DNA of 64,000 nt from Channallabes apus (GCA_030522415.1 CM060126.1:4013333-4077332); one strand, 5' to 3'; positions 1-11,461 are shown, counted from the first letter of the stretch. Notes: generated by a model from the letters alone, not told the origin. Numbers and translations are program-made.

Positions 1-142
1 ACAGACACATCTAGAATATATTTATTTTGCCAAGTCAGCTTGTCAAAATGCTCTGACGTGCAGATTACAGTGAGAGAAACACACACACTGATTAAACATA
101 CAAATTGGAGATTGTTCTCCGAGAGGAGAGTGATTAACTTAC
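1..142. other. Window edge; intron next to a repeated exon
   Basis: This matches the sequence flanking the other two c exons (near 4180-4330 and 6960-7120), including a shared TCTAGAATATA.TTATTTTGCCAAG stretch. It is the duplicated intron downstream of the c exon at 179-143. No separate gene is seen. Confidence 0.6.
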
Positions 143-3100
143 CTCCTGCGTTCAGATTTTCACTCATTTTATCCACGTCCTTAAAAACAAAAGGGAAAGA
201 AAATTTAGTGCACAACCTGTCTTGGCCAATCCAGCAGGTTTAAGGAAATAAATCAGCAAGAAGTTTCAAGAAGCAGCAATGTAGAACCTGAGAAGGCTCT
301 ATGAGCTCAATTTAAATAGATATTTTTATTTATTGATTCAATTCCATTTTATTTGTATAGCATGTCATTGTCGCAAAGCAGCTTTGCAAAATCAAAAGAA
401 AATTATGGAAATTTGTGAGAAAATATGTAGAAATCAAAGTAATCTGTTCGTCCCTGATGAGCGAGCCGAGGGCGACGGTGCTGAGGGAAAAAATCCCCGA
501 GATGGCAACACCTTTAGAGGAACCAGACTCAACAGGGAACCCATCCTCATTTGAAACAGAGCAGGATGCTCATCCAGGTTGAAGAAACGTCTAAACTCGT
601 ATCCGAAAGGAAATCCGAGTTGATTTTGCCTTCAAGATCATGTTACGGAGTCTGAGAAGGAGAAGCAAGATGTCTGTCAGGCTAACAGAGTCGAATCAAG
701 AGCTTGAGGAGTTCCATCAGCAACTGGAAGCCTAGGCTGAGGAGAAAGTGTACCCTTACTAAGGTCAACCTGTCCCTCCAGGCACAACAGGACGCTCTGA
801 ATGACCTACAGAGCGGCTTGCAGCAGGAAGTGAAGACACTGAAAAGGAGCATTTGTCTTCCGTTAATCAGTCGCTTCAGCAGGAGGGAGTGTGAAGCCTC
901 TCAGAGACTCCGGGATCAAGCAAGACAAACGTCAGAGCCTTCAGGCTTCTCTGGAAACCAGCAAGAGAGAGGCAAGATGGATAGACAGACAGATGATTTA
1001 TCACAGATACTTCACTGATCCCGAAGATGATGGTTCAGCACTATTCCTCCAGGTTGTCAATGCGTTTTATAGTTCTTAACCCCATGTTAGTAGTTTCAGC
1101 TTGTTTTCAGTAGTTGTTTTCTTTGCTTAATGAAGGCCAATAATTTTACCTTTCTGAAACTGAGTAACATCTTTGCCATGACAACAGGATGTGTCTTCTG
1201 ATACGTTTAAGAAATGAGAAGCTACTCACTGCATCAGTTATACCCCTATCTCACCTGTGCGGTTTGACTCATGGTGAGATGCGGTGTTGGGCACCGCGAG
1301 TTGCCACGATTGCCCTCAGATGTTCCGAGAAGTTTGCCAAGGTCCGCAAACTTCAACGAGGCCCGCCCAAAAAAAAAAAAAGTTTAATTTTTCACACGGA
1401 AAGATGGAAACATACAACGCCAAAAACTTGCGGTGAATCATAATGAACGGTATTTACGGCCACTGCACGAAACCGCGTAAGTGAGATGGGGGTATTAGGG
1501 TTAAATAACTTGTTGCAGCTGAACCACATTAATCACTGCAGTAATTATCCAATTAAACACTCTTCATTATTTACTCTGTTAAATCTTTTTTTTTTTTTTG
1601 GGCCATGTATTTAATAAAAATGTACACTTATCACATTTTGAGCTGCCAGGTGTGGCTTCACCTGAGGTAAATCCACTCTGACTCTTACTACATCCTTAGA
1701 CAGTCTGGAACAGAGAGGGAAATAAAACAGCACAGAAACAAAGACTTTCAGCTTTAATTCAAGAGCTTAAAGAAAAAAAACAGACATGTATGCTTTACAG
1801 CTGCCAAATACAGGTCCTTCTCAAAAAATTTGCATATTGTGATAAAGTTCATTATTTTCTGTAATGTACTGATAAACATTAGACTTTCATATATTTTAGA
1901 TTCATTACACACAAACTGAAGTAGTTTAAGCCTTTTATTGTTTTAATATTGATGATTGTGGCATACAGCTCATGAAAACCCAAAATCCCTATCTCAAAAA
2001 ATTAGCATATCATGAAAAGGTTCTCTAAACGAGCTATTAACCTAATCATCTGAATCAACTAATTAACTCTAAACACCTGCAAAAGATTCCTGAGGCTTTT
2101 AAAAACTCCCAGCCTGGTTCATTACTCAAAACCACAATCATGGGTAAGACTGCCGACCTGACTGCTGTACAGAAGGCCATCATTGACACCCTCAAGCAAG
2201 AGGGTAAGACACAGAAAGACATTTCTGAACGAATAGGCTGTTCCCAGAGTGCTGTATCAAGGCACCTCAGTGGGAAGTCTGTGGGAAGGAAAAAGTGTGG
2301 CAGAAAACGCTGCACAAAGAGAAGAGGTGACCGGGCCCTGAGGAAGATTGTGGAGAAGGACCGATTCCAGACCTTGGGGGACCTGCGGAAGCAGTGGACT
2401 GAGTCTGGAGTAGAAACATCCAGAGCCACCGTGTACAGGCGTGTGCAGGAAATGGGCTACAGGTTGCAAATTTTGCATGTCATTGGGAAATCAAGGTGCC
2501 AGAGTCTGGAGGAAGACTGGGGAGAGGGAAATGCCAAAATGCCTGAAGTCCAGTGTCAAGTACCCACAGTCAGTGATGGTCTGGGGTGCCATGTCAGCTG
2601 CTGGTGTTGGTCCACTGGGTTTTATCAAGGGCAGGGTCAATGCAGCTAGCTATCAGGAAATTTTGGAGCACTTCATGCTTCCATCTGCTGAAAAGCTTTA
2701 TGGAGATGAAGATTTCATTTTTCAGCACGACCTGGCACCTGCTCACAGTGCCAAAACCACTGGTAAATGGTTTACTGACCATGGTATTACTGTGCTCAAT
2801 TGGCCTGCCAACTCTCCTGACCTGAACCCCATAGAGAATCTGTGGGATATTGTGAAGAGAAAGTTGAGAGACACAAGAATCTGCAAAAGGATTCCCGACC
2901 AAGTATTGAGTGCAGAACTGAACATAATTATCTGAAGGTTGACTTTTTTTTTGTATTAAAAACACTTTTCTTTTATTGGTCGGTTGAAATATGCTAATTT
3001 TTTAAGATAGGGATTTTGGGTTTTCATGAGCTGTATGCCACAATCATCAACATTAAAACAATAAAAGGCTTGAACTACTTCAGTTTGTGTGTAATGAATC

Positions 3101-6100
3101 TAAAATATATGAAAGTCTAATGTTTATCAGTACATTACAGAAAATAATGAACTTTATCACAATATGCTAATTTTTTGAGAAGGACCTGTATATACAGTGG
3201 AACCCTGGATTACGAGCATAATTCGTTCCGGAAGCGGCTCGTATTCCAAAACACTCGAAAACCAAATTATATTTATAAAAACATACTAACAATCACTGCT
3301 GTAATAAAAATAAAACAAATATGAACCTGCACTTTACCTTTAAAAAGAATTGCAACAGAGCAGTGTTTGTGTAGAGCAGAGAGAATGAGCATGTGTGTCT
3401 CTGAAGGTGAAAGTAGGAGGGGTCTGTGTGTGTGAGGCACGGTGTCCAATGACGAGCGCGCACACACACACACACACACACACAGCAGGCAAAGAGCAGC
3501 CTAAGCCATGGGGAGAGAGATTGGATTTTTAACGTGCTTTTGCTTTACACACGCTTTTGCTGATCAGTAAGACTTGCATTTGCTTTACACACGCGCTGCA
3601 CACACACATACACAAAAATTTTTACGCACACACACATGGTCACGGTGTTATAATACGGATTTTTTTTTAGCTCCGCCATCAGTGCACGAGACCAAGTGTG
3701 TTCACTCTGCTCCGCGCTCAACTAAAGTTTTTTTTTTAAATAATCAAATGTCTCCGCATCGCGCAACAATGAATCGATTATGAAATTCGTTGCCAATGCT
3801 TTTAGTAATCGAATTTATCGATTCGTTGTTGCAGCCCTACAGAATTCATTCCTTGATAAACATTAGGTGTTGTGTGACTGGTGTAAGTGTGTAATGAGTA
3901 GGTTTGAGACTAATTCACCCACAGAGTTTGGAGAAAAGGGCAGATTGGAGGCTTTTTAACACATGATTTTTGATAATGTAACACCATGAAATGCCCACTC
4001 TGTAAATACCGTCTTTGAATTGAAGCTATTAGAGTTTTTAGTAATTACCCATCAATGTCTTTGTGTAGTTGAGTCAGTGTGGCGCCGCGCTCGTCTGGAT
4101 CCTCCAGCCGCTGCCTCAGCATCTGCTGAAACTTCGCAAAGTCTTTGTAGGACAAACAGTGTGAAGAAAACAGTAAATCTAACACCTCTAGAATATACTT
4201 ATTTTGCCAAGTTAGCTTAACAAAAAGCTCTGACATGCAGATTACAGTGAGAAAACAAACACACACTGATTAAACATACAAATAGTTTTTTTTATGTGGT
4301 GGAGACTGTTCTCTGAGAGGAGAGTGATTAACTTACCCACTGCCTTCAGACGATCAGTCAATTTCTCCTTTATGTCCTTAAAACAAAGGGAAAGAAATAT
4401 TAGTGTACAACCTGTTTTGGCCCAGCAAGTTGCTCCTGACGGTCTGTGATTGATGATTTAAAACAGCGGAGGCACTCGAGCAGAAGCAAGGACTTCCGTC
4501 AGCAACTGGAAGCCTTGGCTAAGGAGACAGATGCCCTTACTAAGATCAACCTGTCGCCCAGGCACTACAGGATGCTCTGAATAACCTTCCAGCTTACAGC
4601 AGGAAGTGAAAACAGAAAAAAGAAAAGGAGAAAGTGTCACTTCAGCGGGAGTGTGAAGCCTCTCAGAGACTCAGAGCAGGGGTTGAGATGAAGCTCAAAG
4701 AATAGAATAAATCGATCCGGACAATAAAAGAAACTATCCATAAGAAAGAGAAGCAGAAGCAAGAATTGCAGGAGCAGCTCGAGGTGAAGATGGAAACCGT
4801 GGAGTTGGGTTGAAATGATTCCTTGAGTAATTCGATTACAAAAAATGATTGAGGCAAAATCTGTCTCGAAGCTTCTTTTAATTAAATAAAATCTTGCGTT
4901 GTGTTTTTGCGCAATTATTTGTTTGGCATGACACAGCGCGCTCCCGGATGCAAGCCGCCAGTCAACACAGATGAAGAAGAACGTCACCCACAAAGTAGAA
5001 GACAAACAGCTGTGTATTGATTTGAGGGAGTGTTCTGTTGTGGGCTGAAAAAAGGAAGGGAGTGATAAATATATTAATTTATTTTAATGTGTGCCTTAGT
5101 TTATTTTGATAGTCATTTGAAATACCTTTTTTTTTTTTTGCATCTGAGAAAAGGCTTTAAAATAAGAATGTATGACTCTGTAATGCACTTACTGTAATTC
5201 ATCTAGTCAACTTTAAACTATTCCTTGTATTGTGAATAATGAATGTTTATTTTTGATAAAATGCTGTATGCATTTAAAAAATAAAAGTAGATTTTTCTAA
5301 AAATAAAACCAATTAATCTTTGTTTCTCATATTTTACATTGCTGTTTAATTAAGCAAAAGTACATTTTATCCAATTACTCAATTAATCGATAAGATTTTT
5401 GGTAGAATACTCGATTACGAACATATTCGACAGCTACAGCCCTACAGTGGAGCATTACAAAGTACAGGTTAGGATCACAGGACACGAATCGTCCTTCAAG
5501 TTAAAGTTCATTCCAGATATTAACGTTGCGGTTAGCGAACATGCTTAAGCTAGACTAACCAGGTAGTAATAACTAGATGAACATCCGTATTGGATTGTAC
5601 CATGGAACTCAAGAGTTTAGCCAAGTTTTTACTCAATAATGTGTATTGCAAGGACGTGTTCTGTATCGATTTTAAGGCTGTATTTTTGATGAGAGAGAGA
5701 GAGCCTGTTTGTATGTTTCACGGATTACTTTGCCGGATTTTCATTCAGTACTCTTCTCATTCCATTTCCTCGTTCTCCCGGATTTACCATCTTTTCCTGG
5801 CGAGAGCGAGCCATCTCTCCCGTCCACCATCTCACTCCTACAATAGCACGGACTTGGACAATCATTCATACACACACACACACACACACTCGCATACACT
5901 ACTGGCATTGTATATAGTTGTAGATATTTTATATATATTATTTTGTAGTTGCACCTTATTTGTATATATTTTCTTTTGTACATAATACACTGTGGTTTGG
6001 TTTAGTTGTTGTTGTTGTCGTGCGTCTTTCCTTGCTCCGCGAAGGTTGCGCAATACCAGAAGTAAAAGTTATCAGCCCGTATATAGATTTAAGACCCCGA

Positions 6101-7165
6101 TTTAGTGTAATTAGCTCTAAAATTAAATCTGAGCGTTACACTGTATTCTTTTGGATTGTCTCAATAAAAAATAAATTAAAAAAGCCTCTCTTACACCTCC
6201 TCCACGCTCCCCCCAGTCATCGTATTTAACTGTGAGGAGTCTGGTGGCATGTACGGCTTTTTATGAATTACTTTGAAATGCAACCGATTTATTTTGCCCG
6301 CTGTCACCTTTAAACGGCGGTGAGCGCGACGGTAATAACCATTCCGGTTGAGTAACCACTGCATGCTACAGAAGGACCTGTAGAGAATGAGTGAGGGAGA
6401 GTAGCAATTGTTTTCTTTGCTTAATGAAAACTAAAACTTTTACCCTTCTAAAGCAGAATAACATCTTTGCCACGACAACAGGATGTGTCTTCTCATATGT
6501 TTGTTTTAGAAATGAGAAGCTACCTCACTGCAAGGATTAAAGTTAAATAATGTGTTGCAGCTAAAATACATGGCTTTTTTGGCCATGTATTTAATAAAAA
6601 TGTACACTTACCCCATTTAGAGCAGCCAGGTGTGGCTCCACCTGCAGCAAACCCGCTCTGACTCTTACTACATCCTTAGACAGTCTGGAGCAAAAAGGGA
6701 AATAATACAGCACAGAAACAAAGACTTTCAGCTTTAATTCAAAGGCTTAAAAAATGTGGGTTTTTCTTTTACTGGACTCGCTCTGAAACTACCATCTTTG
6801 AATTAAAGCGTTGGAGTTTAGTATTTACCCATCAACGTCCTTGTATAGTTGAGCCACTGTGGGGCTGTGCTCCTGTGGATTCCCCGACCACTGCATCAGC
6901 CACTGCTGAAACCGAGCAAAGTCTTTGTAGGGGGAAAAAGGAGTGTGCAGAAGACACAGTAAATCTAACAGACACATCTAGAATATATTTATTTTGCTAA
7001 GTCAGCTTATCAAAACGCTCTGACGTGTAGATTACAGTGAGAGAAACACACACTCTGATTAAACATACAAATAGGTTTTGTTATGTGGTGGAGACTGTTC
7101 TCTGAGAGGAGAGTGATTAACTTACATCGAGAAGCCAGATGATCATTCATTTTCTCCTTCACGTC
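143..7165 (-). CDS. Unidentified gene with tandem three-exon modules (68-residue repeat), partial
   Basis: Seven short minus-strand exons recur in the order c-b-a-c-b-a-c: c 7165-7126, b 6922-6829, a 6684-6612, c 4376-4337, b 4142-4049, a 1704-1632, c 179-143. Nearly all have AG acceptors and GTAAGT-like donors. Phases chain without a shift: c ends in phase 1, b supplies two bases and ends in phase 2, a supplies one base and ends in phase 0. One module is 40+94+73 or 37+94+73 nt, about 68 residues. Visible peptides include DFAKFQQMLRQRLED (b), LSKDVVRVRAGLLQVEPHLA (a) and DVKEKMNDHLASR (c), all likely helical. The a copy at 1704-1632 has lost its donor (GT became AT), so at least that module is decaying. 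Several transposons lie in the introns. The gene continues off the left edge; no start codon or known domain was found. A tandemly duplicated pseudogene is the main alternative. Confidence 0.55.
333..398 (-). repeat. L2-type LINE 3' tail fragment
   Basis: The stretch reads TTCAATTCCATTTTATTTGTATAGC.. and then GTCATTGTCGCAAAGCAGCTTTG. This is the reverse complement of the 3' tail seen at 50446-50510, where the L2 LINE ends in GCTGCTTTGAGACAATG and a TGAA-type simple tail. Only the tail is present. Confidence 0.6.
560..1015 (+). pseudogene. Coiled-coil protein fragment, possibly NUMA1-derived (copy 1)
   Basis: Peptides with coiled-coil character are spread over two frames, such as SNQELEEFHQQLEA followed by a stop, then LTKVNLSLQAQQDALNDLQS and LRDSGIKQDKRQSLQASLE. 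Frameshifts and stops make it non-functional. A diverged second copy at 4470-4804 ends in KQELQEQLEVK and METVEHYK, which resembles a stretch I recall from NUMA1. NUMA1 neighbours LAMTOR1 in human, so a NUMA1 origin is plausible but uncertain; generic coiled-coil similarity could explain the match. It lies opposite to the exon modules. Confidence 0.35.
1080..1240. other. Segmental duplication, paralogous to 6410-6540
   Basis: The stretch around CATCTTTGCCATGACAACAGG and the following TGTGTCTTCTGATACG matches 6462-6500 closely. It is the spacer between modules and was copied with the exon triad. No coding content is seen. Confidence 0.6.
1241..1494. mobile_element. PIF/Harbinger-type MITE with TTA duplication
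   Basis: The ends are inverted: TACCCCTATCTCACCTG on the left and GTGAGATGGGGGTA on the right. They are flanked by TTA at 1238-1240 and 1495-1497. The paralogous segment near 6537 lacks the insert and has one TTA, an empty-site confirmation. Related copies sit at 32809-33286. There is no coding capacity; the 3-bp TTA duplication is typical of PIF/Harbinger. Confidence 0.75.
1632..1704 (-). pseudogene. Decayed copy of module exon a
   Basis: This is the same exon as 6684-6612, with an intact CAG acceptor. The donor reads TG|ATAAGTG where the paralogue reads GG|GTAAGTG, so the GT is lost. Substitutions change LLQVEP to LPQVKP. It probably cannot be spliced normally. Confidence 0.6.
1811..3188 (+). 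mobile_element. Tc1-like transposon with about 200-bp inverted repeats
   Basis: The ends read CAGGTCCTTCTCAAAAAATT and its reverse complement, with TA at both flanks (1809-1810 and 3189-3190). The inverted repeats extend about 200 bp, to roughly 2010 and from roughly 2990, and include the shared stretch around GATGATTGTGGCATACAGC. The body carries a broken transposase. The element lies between module exons b (4142-4049) and a (1704-1632). Confidence 0.9.
2140..2932 (+). pseudogene. Tc1 transposase, deleted and frameshifted
   Basis: The N-terminal 110 residues from ATG 2140 read as paired-like helix-turn-helix domains: QKDISERIGCSQSAVSRHLS, then a basic GRK-type stretch and SRATVYRRVQEMGYR. 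After about 2475 the frame changes and sequence is missing. The later frame keeps VMVWGAMSAAG, FQHDLAPAHSA and SPDLNPIENLW, so the second Asp and the Glu of the DD34E triad are present. The segment with the first catalytic Asp (the WSDES-like region) is deleted near 2475-2520. It cannot code an active transposase. Confidence 0.85.
3195..3840. repeat. Composite repeat: Tc1/mariner-type MITE end plus hAT end
   Basis: It begins CAGTGGAACCCTGGATTACG next to TA, matching the reverse complement of the right end of the element at 30451-34330. A (CA)n run lies at 3461-3484. The right portion ends in CGATTCGTTGTTGCAGCCCTA, an end sequence common to teleost hAT elements. The 3300-3360 part is an unfilled copy of the site where another transposon is inserted at 32254-34139. 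Confidence 0.6.
3841..4048. other. Intronic DNA, nothing recognised
   Basis: This AT-rich sequence precedes the donor side of exon b. The 4000-4048 part matches 6790-6828 and so belongs to the duplicated module. No ORF or repeat end was recognised in the rest. Confidence 0.5.
4470..4804 (+). pseudogene. Coiled-coil protein fragment, possibly NUMA1-derived (copy 2)
   Basis: This is a diverged copy of 690-950: FRQQLEALAKETDALTKINL, QRECEASQRLRAGVEMK and KKEKQKQELQEQLEVK appear across frames. It breaks at 4804 where a hAT-like element is inserted, and the reading METVE|HYKVQV resumes at 5446. Stops and shifts show it is dead. The NUMA1 assignment rests on a remembered EAVEHYKAQM-like stretch and is tentative. 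Confidence 0.35.
4805..5445. mobile_element. Non-autonomous hAT-like element
   Basis: The ends are weakly inverted: TTGGGTTGAAATG on the left and ...CAGCTACAGCCCTACA on the right, with complementary AATCGA-rich subterminal tracts. It is flanked by GTGGAG on both sides, most of an 8-bp duplication. It interrupts the coiled-coil pseudogene, whose reading continues across the joined flanks. It has no ORF of note. Confidence 0.6.
5480..6400. other. Unclassified repeat-like stretch
   Basis: Open frames here, one up to 131 codons from 5590, show no recognisable family and run through a (CA)n tract at 5869-5890. The 6000-6150 part (a GTTGTTGTTGTCG run followed by GCGCAATACC..) looks like retroelement terminal DNA, but I could not match it. 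No gene is claimed. Confidence 0.3.
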
Positions 7166-7281
7166 CTTAAAAACAAAAGGGAAAGAAATATTTGTGTACA
7201 ACCTGTTTTTGGCCAAGCAAGTTGCACTCATTCCTCTCTACTTCTTTGTTACAAACAAGGAGGTCGGGTTTATTTTGTGCG

Positions 7282-7286
<5 letters not shown>

Positions 7287-7327
<41 letters not shown>
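7287..7327. repeat. (TA)n microsatellite
   Basis: About 20 TA units directly follow a short (CA)n run. It is a simple repeat; the short frames crossing it are not genes. Confidence 0.95.
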
Positions 7328-7330
<3 letters not shown>

Positions 7331-7394
7331 CACACACATATACATACACAGGCCTGGATTGACCATAGGGAATACCAGGTGGGCCGACGCACAT

Positions 7395-7555
7395 TTTTGA
7401 GCCGGTCGCATGATCTGAACACGCGCGCGCACCCCCGGTGTGATGCAATTCCCCCCCGCCCATGATCTGAACACGCGCGCGCGCGCACCCCCGGTGTGAT
7501 GCAATTCCCCCCCATGATCTGAACACGCGCGCGCACCCCCGGTGTGATGCAAATT
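7395..7555. repeat. GC-rich minisatellite, 3 units of about 54 bp
   Basis: Each unit contains CATGATCTGAACACGCGCGC, then ACCCCCGGTGTGATGCAA and a C-run. Three head-to-tail copies differ in the length of the CG and C runs. Alternating (CG)n may favour Z-DNA, which is an inference. Confidence 0.85.
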
Positions 7556-7952
7556 TTTTTTATTCATTACCTTTTAAACAGACAAAAAGATGGATATAAA
7601 TACCCTTAACTTACCTACTTAGTGAAATAATCTCCTTAAAAGTTGCGTTGAAAGCACGTGTAACTTCAGTTCCGGGTTAAAATTACATGTAAGCACGTGT
7701 TTTTATCCGAACTACCCAGCTAGTCTACCAATTTTAATTTTGAAGTCACACGATTCTCATTTACGCCTTCCTAAAATAACATTTAGATTTTGCGCATGTG
7801 CTTTTTATCCTCAAAATGCGGAAATCTTCCCAACAAACCACCCACCCAAAGATTAATATCCTTCAGGCTCCTTGGCTCATGCCTCAACTTGGGTCTAACT
7901 CAAATGGAGGTACAGATGTCGAAACGTATGCGCAAACTAATGCAACTTTTCT

Positions 7953-8062
7953 CAAGTGGTGCTCGCTGCAGAGCCAAATGGGAGGAGCTGTGGGCGGGGC
8001 TTCAAATGGGAGGAGCTGGAGCTCCAGCTCTCCCTCGCTAGATCTAGTGGGCGGGGCTTCAG
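7953..8062. repeat. Left terminal/subterminal inverted repeat of the C48-protease element
   Basis: This pairs with 11848-11947 in reverse complement. Both arms contain AGATCTAGTGGGCGGGGCTT and GGAGCTGGAGCTCCAGCTC, and the right arm carries one extra palindromic unit. The palindromes could form local hairpins. Confidence 0.8.
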
Positions 8063-8290
8063 ACGCTATCAAGCGCTACCAAGTGGATGTTAATGTCAGT
8101 GCAGGTTCAACCATAACGGAAGTAAATGCTTATCTTTCTCTAATATTTGTCAAGATTAGGATTTATTCTTTTCAGCATGGCCAGTACCATTTTTGTGACT
8201 AACGGCATTACGTAAATATTTTAATAATGCTTTATTGCCCACAAATAGTGTAGTTTTACGCAAATACTTGATACGAACATTACTCACACT

Positions 8291-9472
8291 CAGAGGTGGA
8301 AAGAGTAATAAAATTTTGTACTCAAGTACAAGTACTGTTACTTCAGTGAAATTTTACTTAAGTACAAGTAAAGTTACCCTTATAAAAATCTACTCAAGTA
8401 AAAGTAAAAAGTAGCTCATTAAAAAATGTACTCAAAGTAAAAGTTACCGAGTTACTTTTTTATTTTAATTTTTTTAACAGCGGGGTGGGATGAGGCATTC
8501 TAGCGTAGTTCAAAAAAGATGAGTAGATATAAATCTCAAACTAGTTGTTTTTAACTGAAGGAACACCTTTGCATAATAAAGCTGTTGTCTTTCTTGTGCT
8601 TGAAAATCAAAGTGGTCACTTAAATATGGTGTTACGTCCCAGTCTAGGGTCATACAGCAAAAGAATGGTTCAGGGTTCTATTTTAAACTGTATGGAAATG
8701 GTGGCATATGGCAGAAAGAACTACATCCAATCATTAACTGATGAAATAATGATGCTTGTATATACAAACACAAACACACAACAGGAGGAGGAGGATCAGA
8801 TTCAGGATGGACCCAGGCCAAAATAATAAACAAAATGGTATTTATATTTAGTAGCTAGATTACCTGCAAAAAAAAAAAAAAAAAAAACACAAACAAAAAT
8901 ACAGGTACCTTCCCGGACTCCCTAAACCAAAAACAAGGAAATTATCTACAAATATATACAAAGACCAACCAAACCAAAGGGACAAAGCAATAATCAAAGT
9001 CAATTGGAGGCAACAAGTCAAACCAGAATACACAACCAAATGTCAAAACGCCAAAATCACAACCTCTTTCATCTTTCCCGCGTCTCTCTCCGGTTTAAAT
9101 ATGGTCGCGCTAGTCGATGACGTCACTCAGGGCGGAAGCGAGCGTGTGGAAGGTCAGGTAGATGCCGATGTCAGAAAACCTGGAGTGGAGTCTGGAGCGG
9201 CGCGCGACCAGGACATGATACACACACGCGGCGCAACGGAGCATTTATACAAAGCATAATATTTTTATTATTTTATCATTTTCATTCATTTATTTTTTAC
9301 TCAGTAGCGAATATGATTTAAAATGTAGCGAATTACAATACTTCAAACAAAACGTACTTAAGTAAAAGTAAAATTACAGATTTTTAAAACTACTTTAAAA
9401 AGTAGAAATACACAAAAAAGCTACTCAATTACAGTAACGCGAGTAAATGTAATTCGTTACTTTCCACCTCTG
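8291..9472. mobile_element. Non-autonomous hAT element nested in the C48-protease element
   Basis: The ends read CAGAGGTGGAAAG and its complement CTTTCCACCTCTG, within longer inverted arms rich in TACTCAAGTA and AAGTAAAAGT. Perfect 8-bp duplications CTCACACT lie at 8283-8290 and 9473-9480. The 93-codon frame inside (8545) matches nothing I know. This end sequence is very common in teleosts. Confidence 0.9.
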
Positions 9473-9480
9473 CTCACACT

Positions 9481-10106
9481 ATATATGTGTGTGTTTCTAA
9501 TAACTTTCTAAACGTTGTATTTATGTAAGCTTGTCTTATTTACTACTTATAAGGATGAATAGTTTCCTCACTTTTTAAGTCGCTTTGGATAAAACCGTTT
9601 GCTAACTATCTGTGCACCCCTCTTTAATTCATCAACTATTCTAAAGCATCTGATTAATAATGTAATAAATAATGAAGTTTATTTAAATTGAATTTTGACT
9701 ATAATTTTAAACAGACTCCACCTTTATGTGATAAGCTACACATTATGCTATTTTTTACGTTTTATTATTATTATTTTAAATGGAAATAAGTGACCAGTCC
9801 AGTAGCCTAAAACCAGCCATGCAACTTCATTTAATGGTCACAAACTCCACTGTCCTACAAGTTTTTTGCTGGATTTATTTGTTTCTGTTAACCTAAAACA
9901 GGAAAATGTGCATCTAAACACAAAATAAATCTTAAATTTAGATAAAATGTCATAAGAAGTCATAAAATTATAAATATATTTCAAGAACACAACACTTCTT
10001 TTCACACAAGATTTTAATGGTATAACAATATATTAAAATAAATAAATATATTTCAAAAACACAACACAAAAATCAATATTTACATTACAGTACCCCACTA
10101 GTACAT
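9481..10106. other. AT-rich 3' flank of the C48 gene inside the element
   Basis: No repeat end or exon was recognised. Two near-copies of a stretch around ATATATTTCAA(A/G)AACACAACAC occur at 9974-9994 and 10047-10067. AATAAA-type signals exist on both strands, but none can be assigned. Confidence 0.4.
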
Positions 10107-11461
10107 TCACAAGTGAGGGTTGTGTAAACAAGGGTTACTCAAGGGTAAGTCTCTTTTGTCGCGTATTTCCTGCAAGAAAATGTCCATGTCCTCAACTCTC
10201 TGAAAAGTAAAAAGAAAGGGAGCCCAAATTTCTTCTTCATCCCTTTCACCTTCATAAAACATTGTGTTTAGGAACAAGTCTCGCATTGTGATAGCCAACA
10301 ATGCATCTTCCTCCTTCATCTTCAGGATCTTTGGCAGTTCAATTTTCCCAGCAAATTGGTGTTGGTTCTCCTCCACCCACTTACAGGTCAGCAAAATGTT
10401 TTTCATCACCGCTGAGTCCTGTGTGCAAGATAAGGATTCCAATAATAATGTAATTAGTGAAGTTCTGCTTATAAACACCTATATAAAACAGAAAAGGTAA
10501 ATGCATAAACGATTTAAGCAATACATAAACATTGTGTCTACATACATAGATTCCTGTGGTTGGGGTGATCTCCATGCTATCTGACTCAGCTGGAGTGACT
10601 TCCATCATGTCATCTGGATTTGGTAGTTGTTCCTGGGTGACTAGTTGTTGGATTTGACTGTGGCAAGTGACAAACATAAGGCATGGTTTTAGGCATGCAT
10701 TGTTTATATATTGTCTGCACACTGGAAATCCACAGTATGGATGTTTAAATCAAAAGTATGATTATCAGTACCATACCTTGTCAGAGGAAATGTCTGAATT
10801 AACTGATAGCACCACCACTTCCTGATTATAGGCATGTCAGACTAATAAAAGATAGCAATTGAAAGGCTTAGTCTTTTTTTGAATGTCTTTTTGCTTAATA
10901 AATAACCATAAATTGATGCAAACTCACCGCAGCAAAATCAAATGGCTTTGAGAGCGTAACATGGAGTGCATACTAAAAAACAAAAACAAAACTTTATTAA
11001 CAAATGTGGTGTTTAGCACACAAACACAGCTGCATAGCAATTATAAGACCACTTACCATCAACATGAATACCCCACAATCAATTCCTCCAAGCTGAAGAG
11101 GGGCACCCTGTAAATTTTAGACAATTTACAATTAGACCATATTCAATAAATACATTATATAGCTGTCATGTCCGGTAAATGTTTTTATTTAGTTTTGTCT
11201 TTGTTTATAGTTTTGTTAAAAAAGTGCACTTTAAACTCAGTTCACCCATAGCGGGTTATTTGTGACATCTGTGCACTGCATTCTTTCGTAACACTCACCT
11301 ACAGATATGAAAAGTTCACAAGCAAAGAAGTTAAAAAGCTGTACCTCAAAATCTGCCAGTACAGACATGTTCCAGTGGCCAGGTGAAATGTGACTTGCCA
11401 GTTTTTTAAAGGAATTACAGGCAGTCAGATGTAAACAAAGATGTATTTGACCATATTGCAA
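10107..11461 (-). CDS. Ulp1/SENP-like C48 cysteine protease gene, 3' half, inside a transposon
   Basis: Six exons join in frame with consensus splice sites: 11461-11345 (contains GHWNMSVLADFE), 11107-11057 (GAPLQLGGIDCGVFMLM), 10972-10928 (YALHVTLSKPFDFAA), 10841-10777 (SDMPIIRKWWCYQLIQTFPL), 10657-10546 (an acidic linker with TPAESDSMEITP) and 10418-10107, ending in TGA. GHW and DCGVF match the catalytic His and Cys motifs of the C48 (SUMO/NEDD8 deconjugase) fold. The Asp-bearing segment expected between them is not visible in the 237-nt intron. Exon 6 contains KWVEENQHQFAGK, then FTFQRVEDMDIFLQEIRDK, weakly like an SMC5 hinge. The 5' half is missing, so the copy is probably inactive, yet the six exons contain no stop. 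Family assignment is from motifs only. Confidence 0.7.

Noticed and set aside
5590..5985. 131-codon plus-strand frame
   Set aside because: Contains a (CA)n-encoded THTHTH run and hydrophobic low-complexity tail; no recognisable domain.
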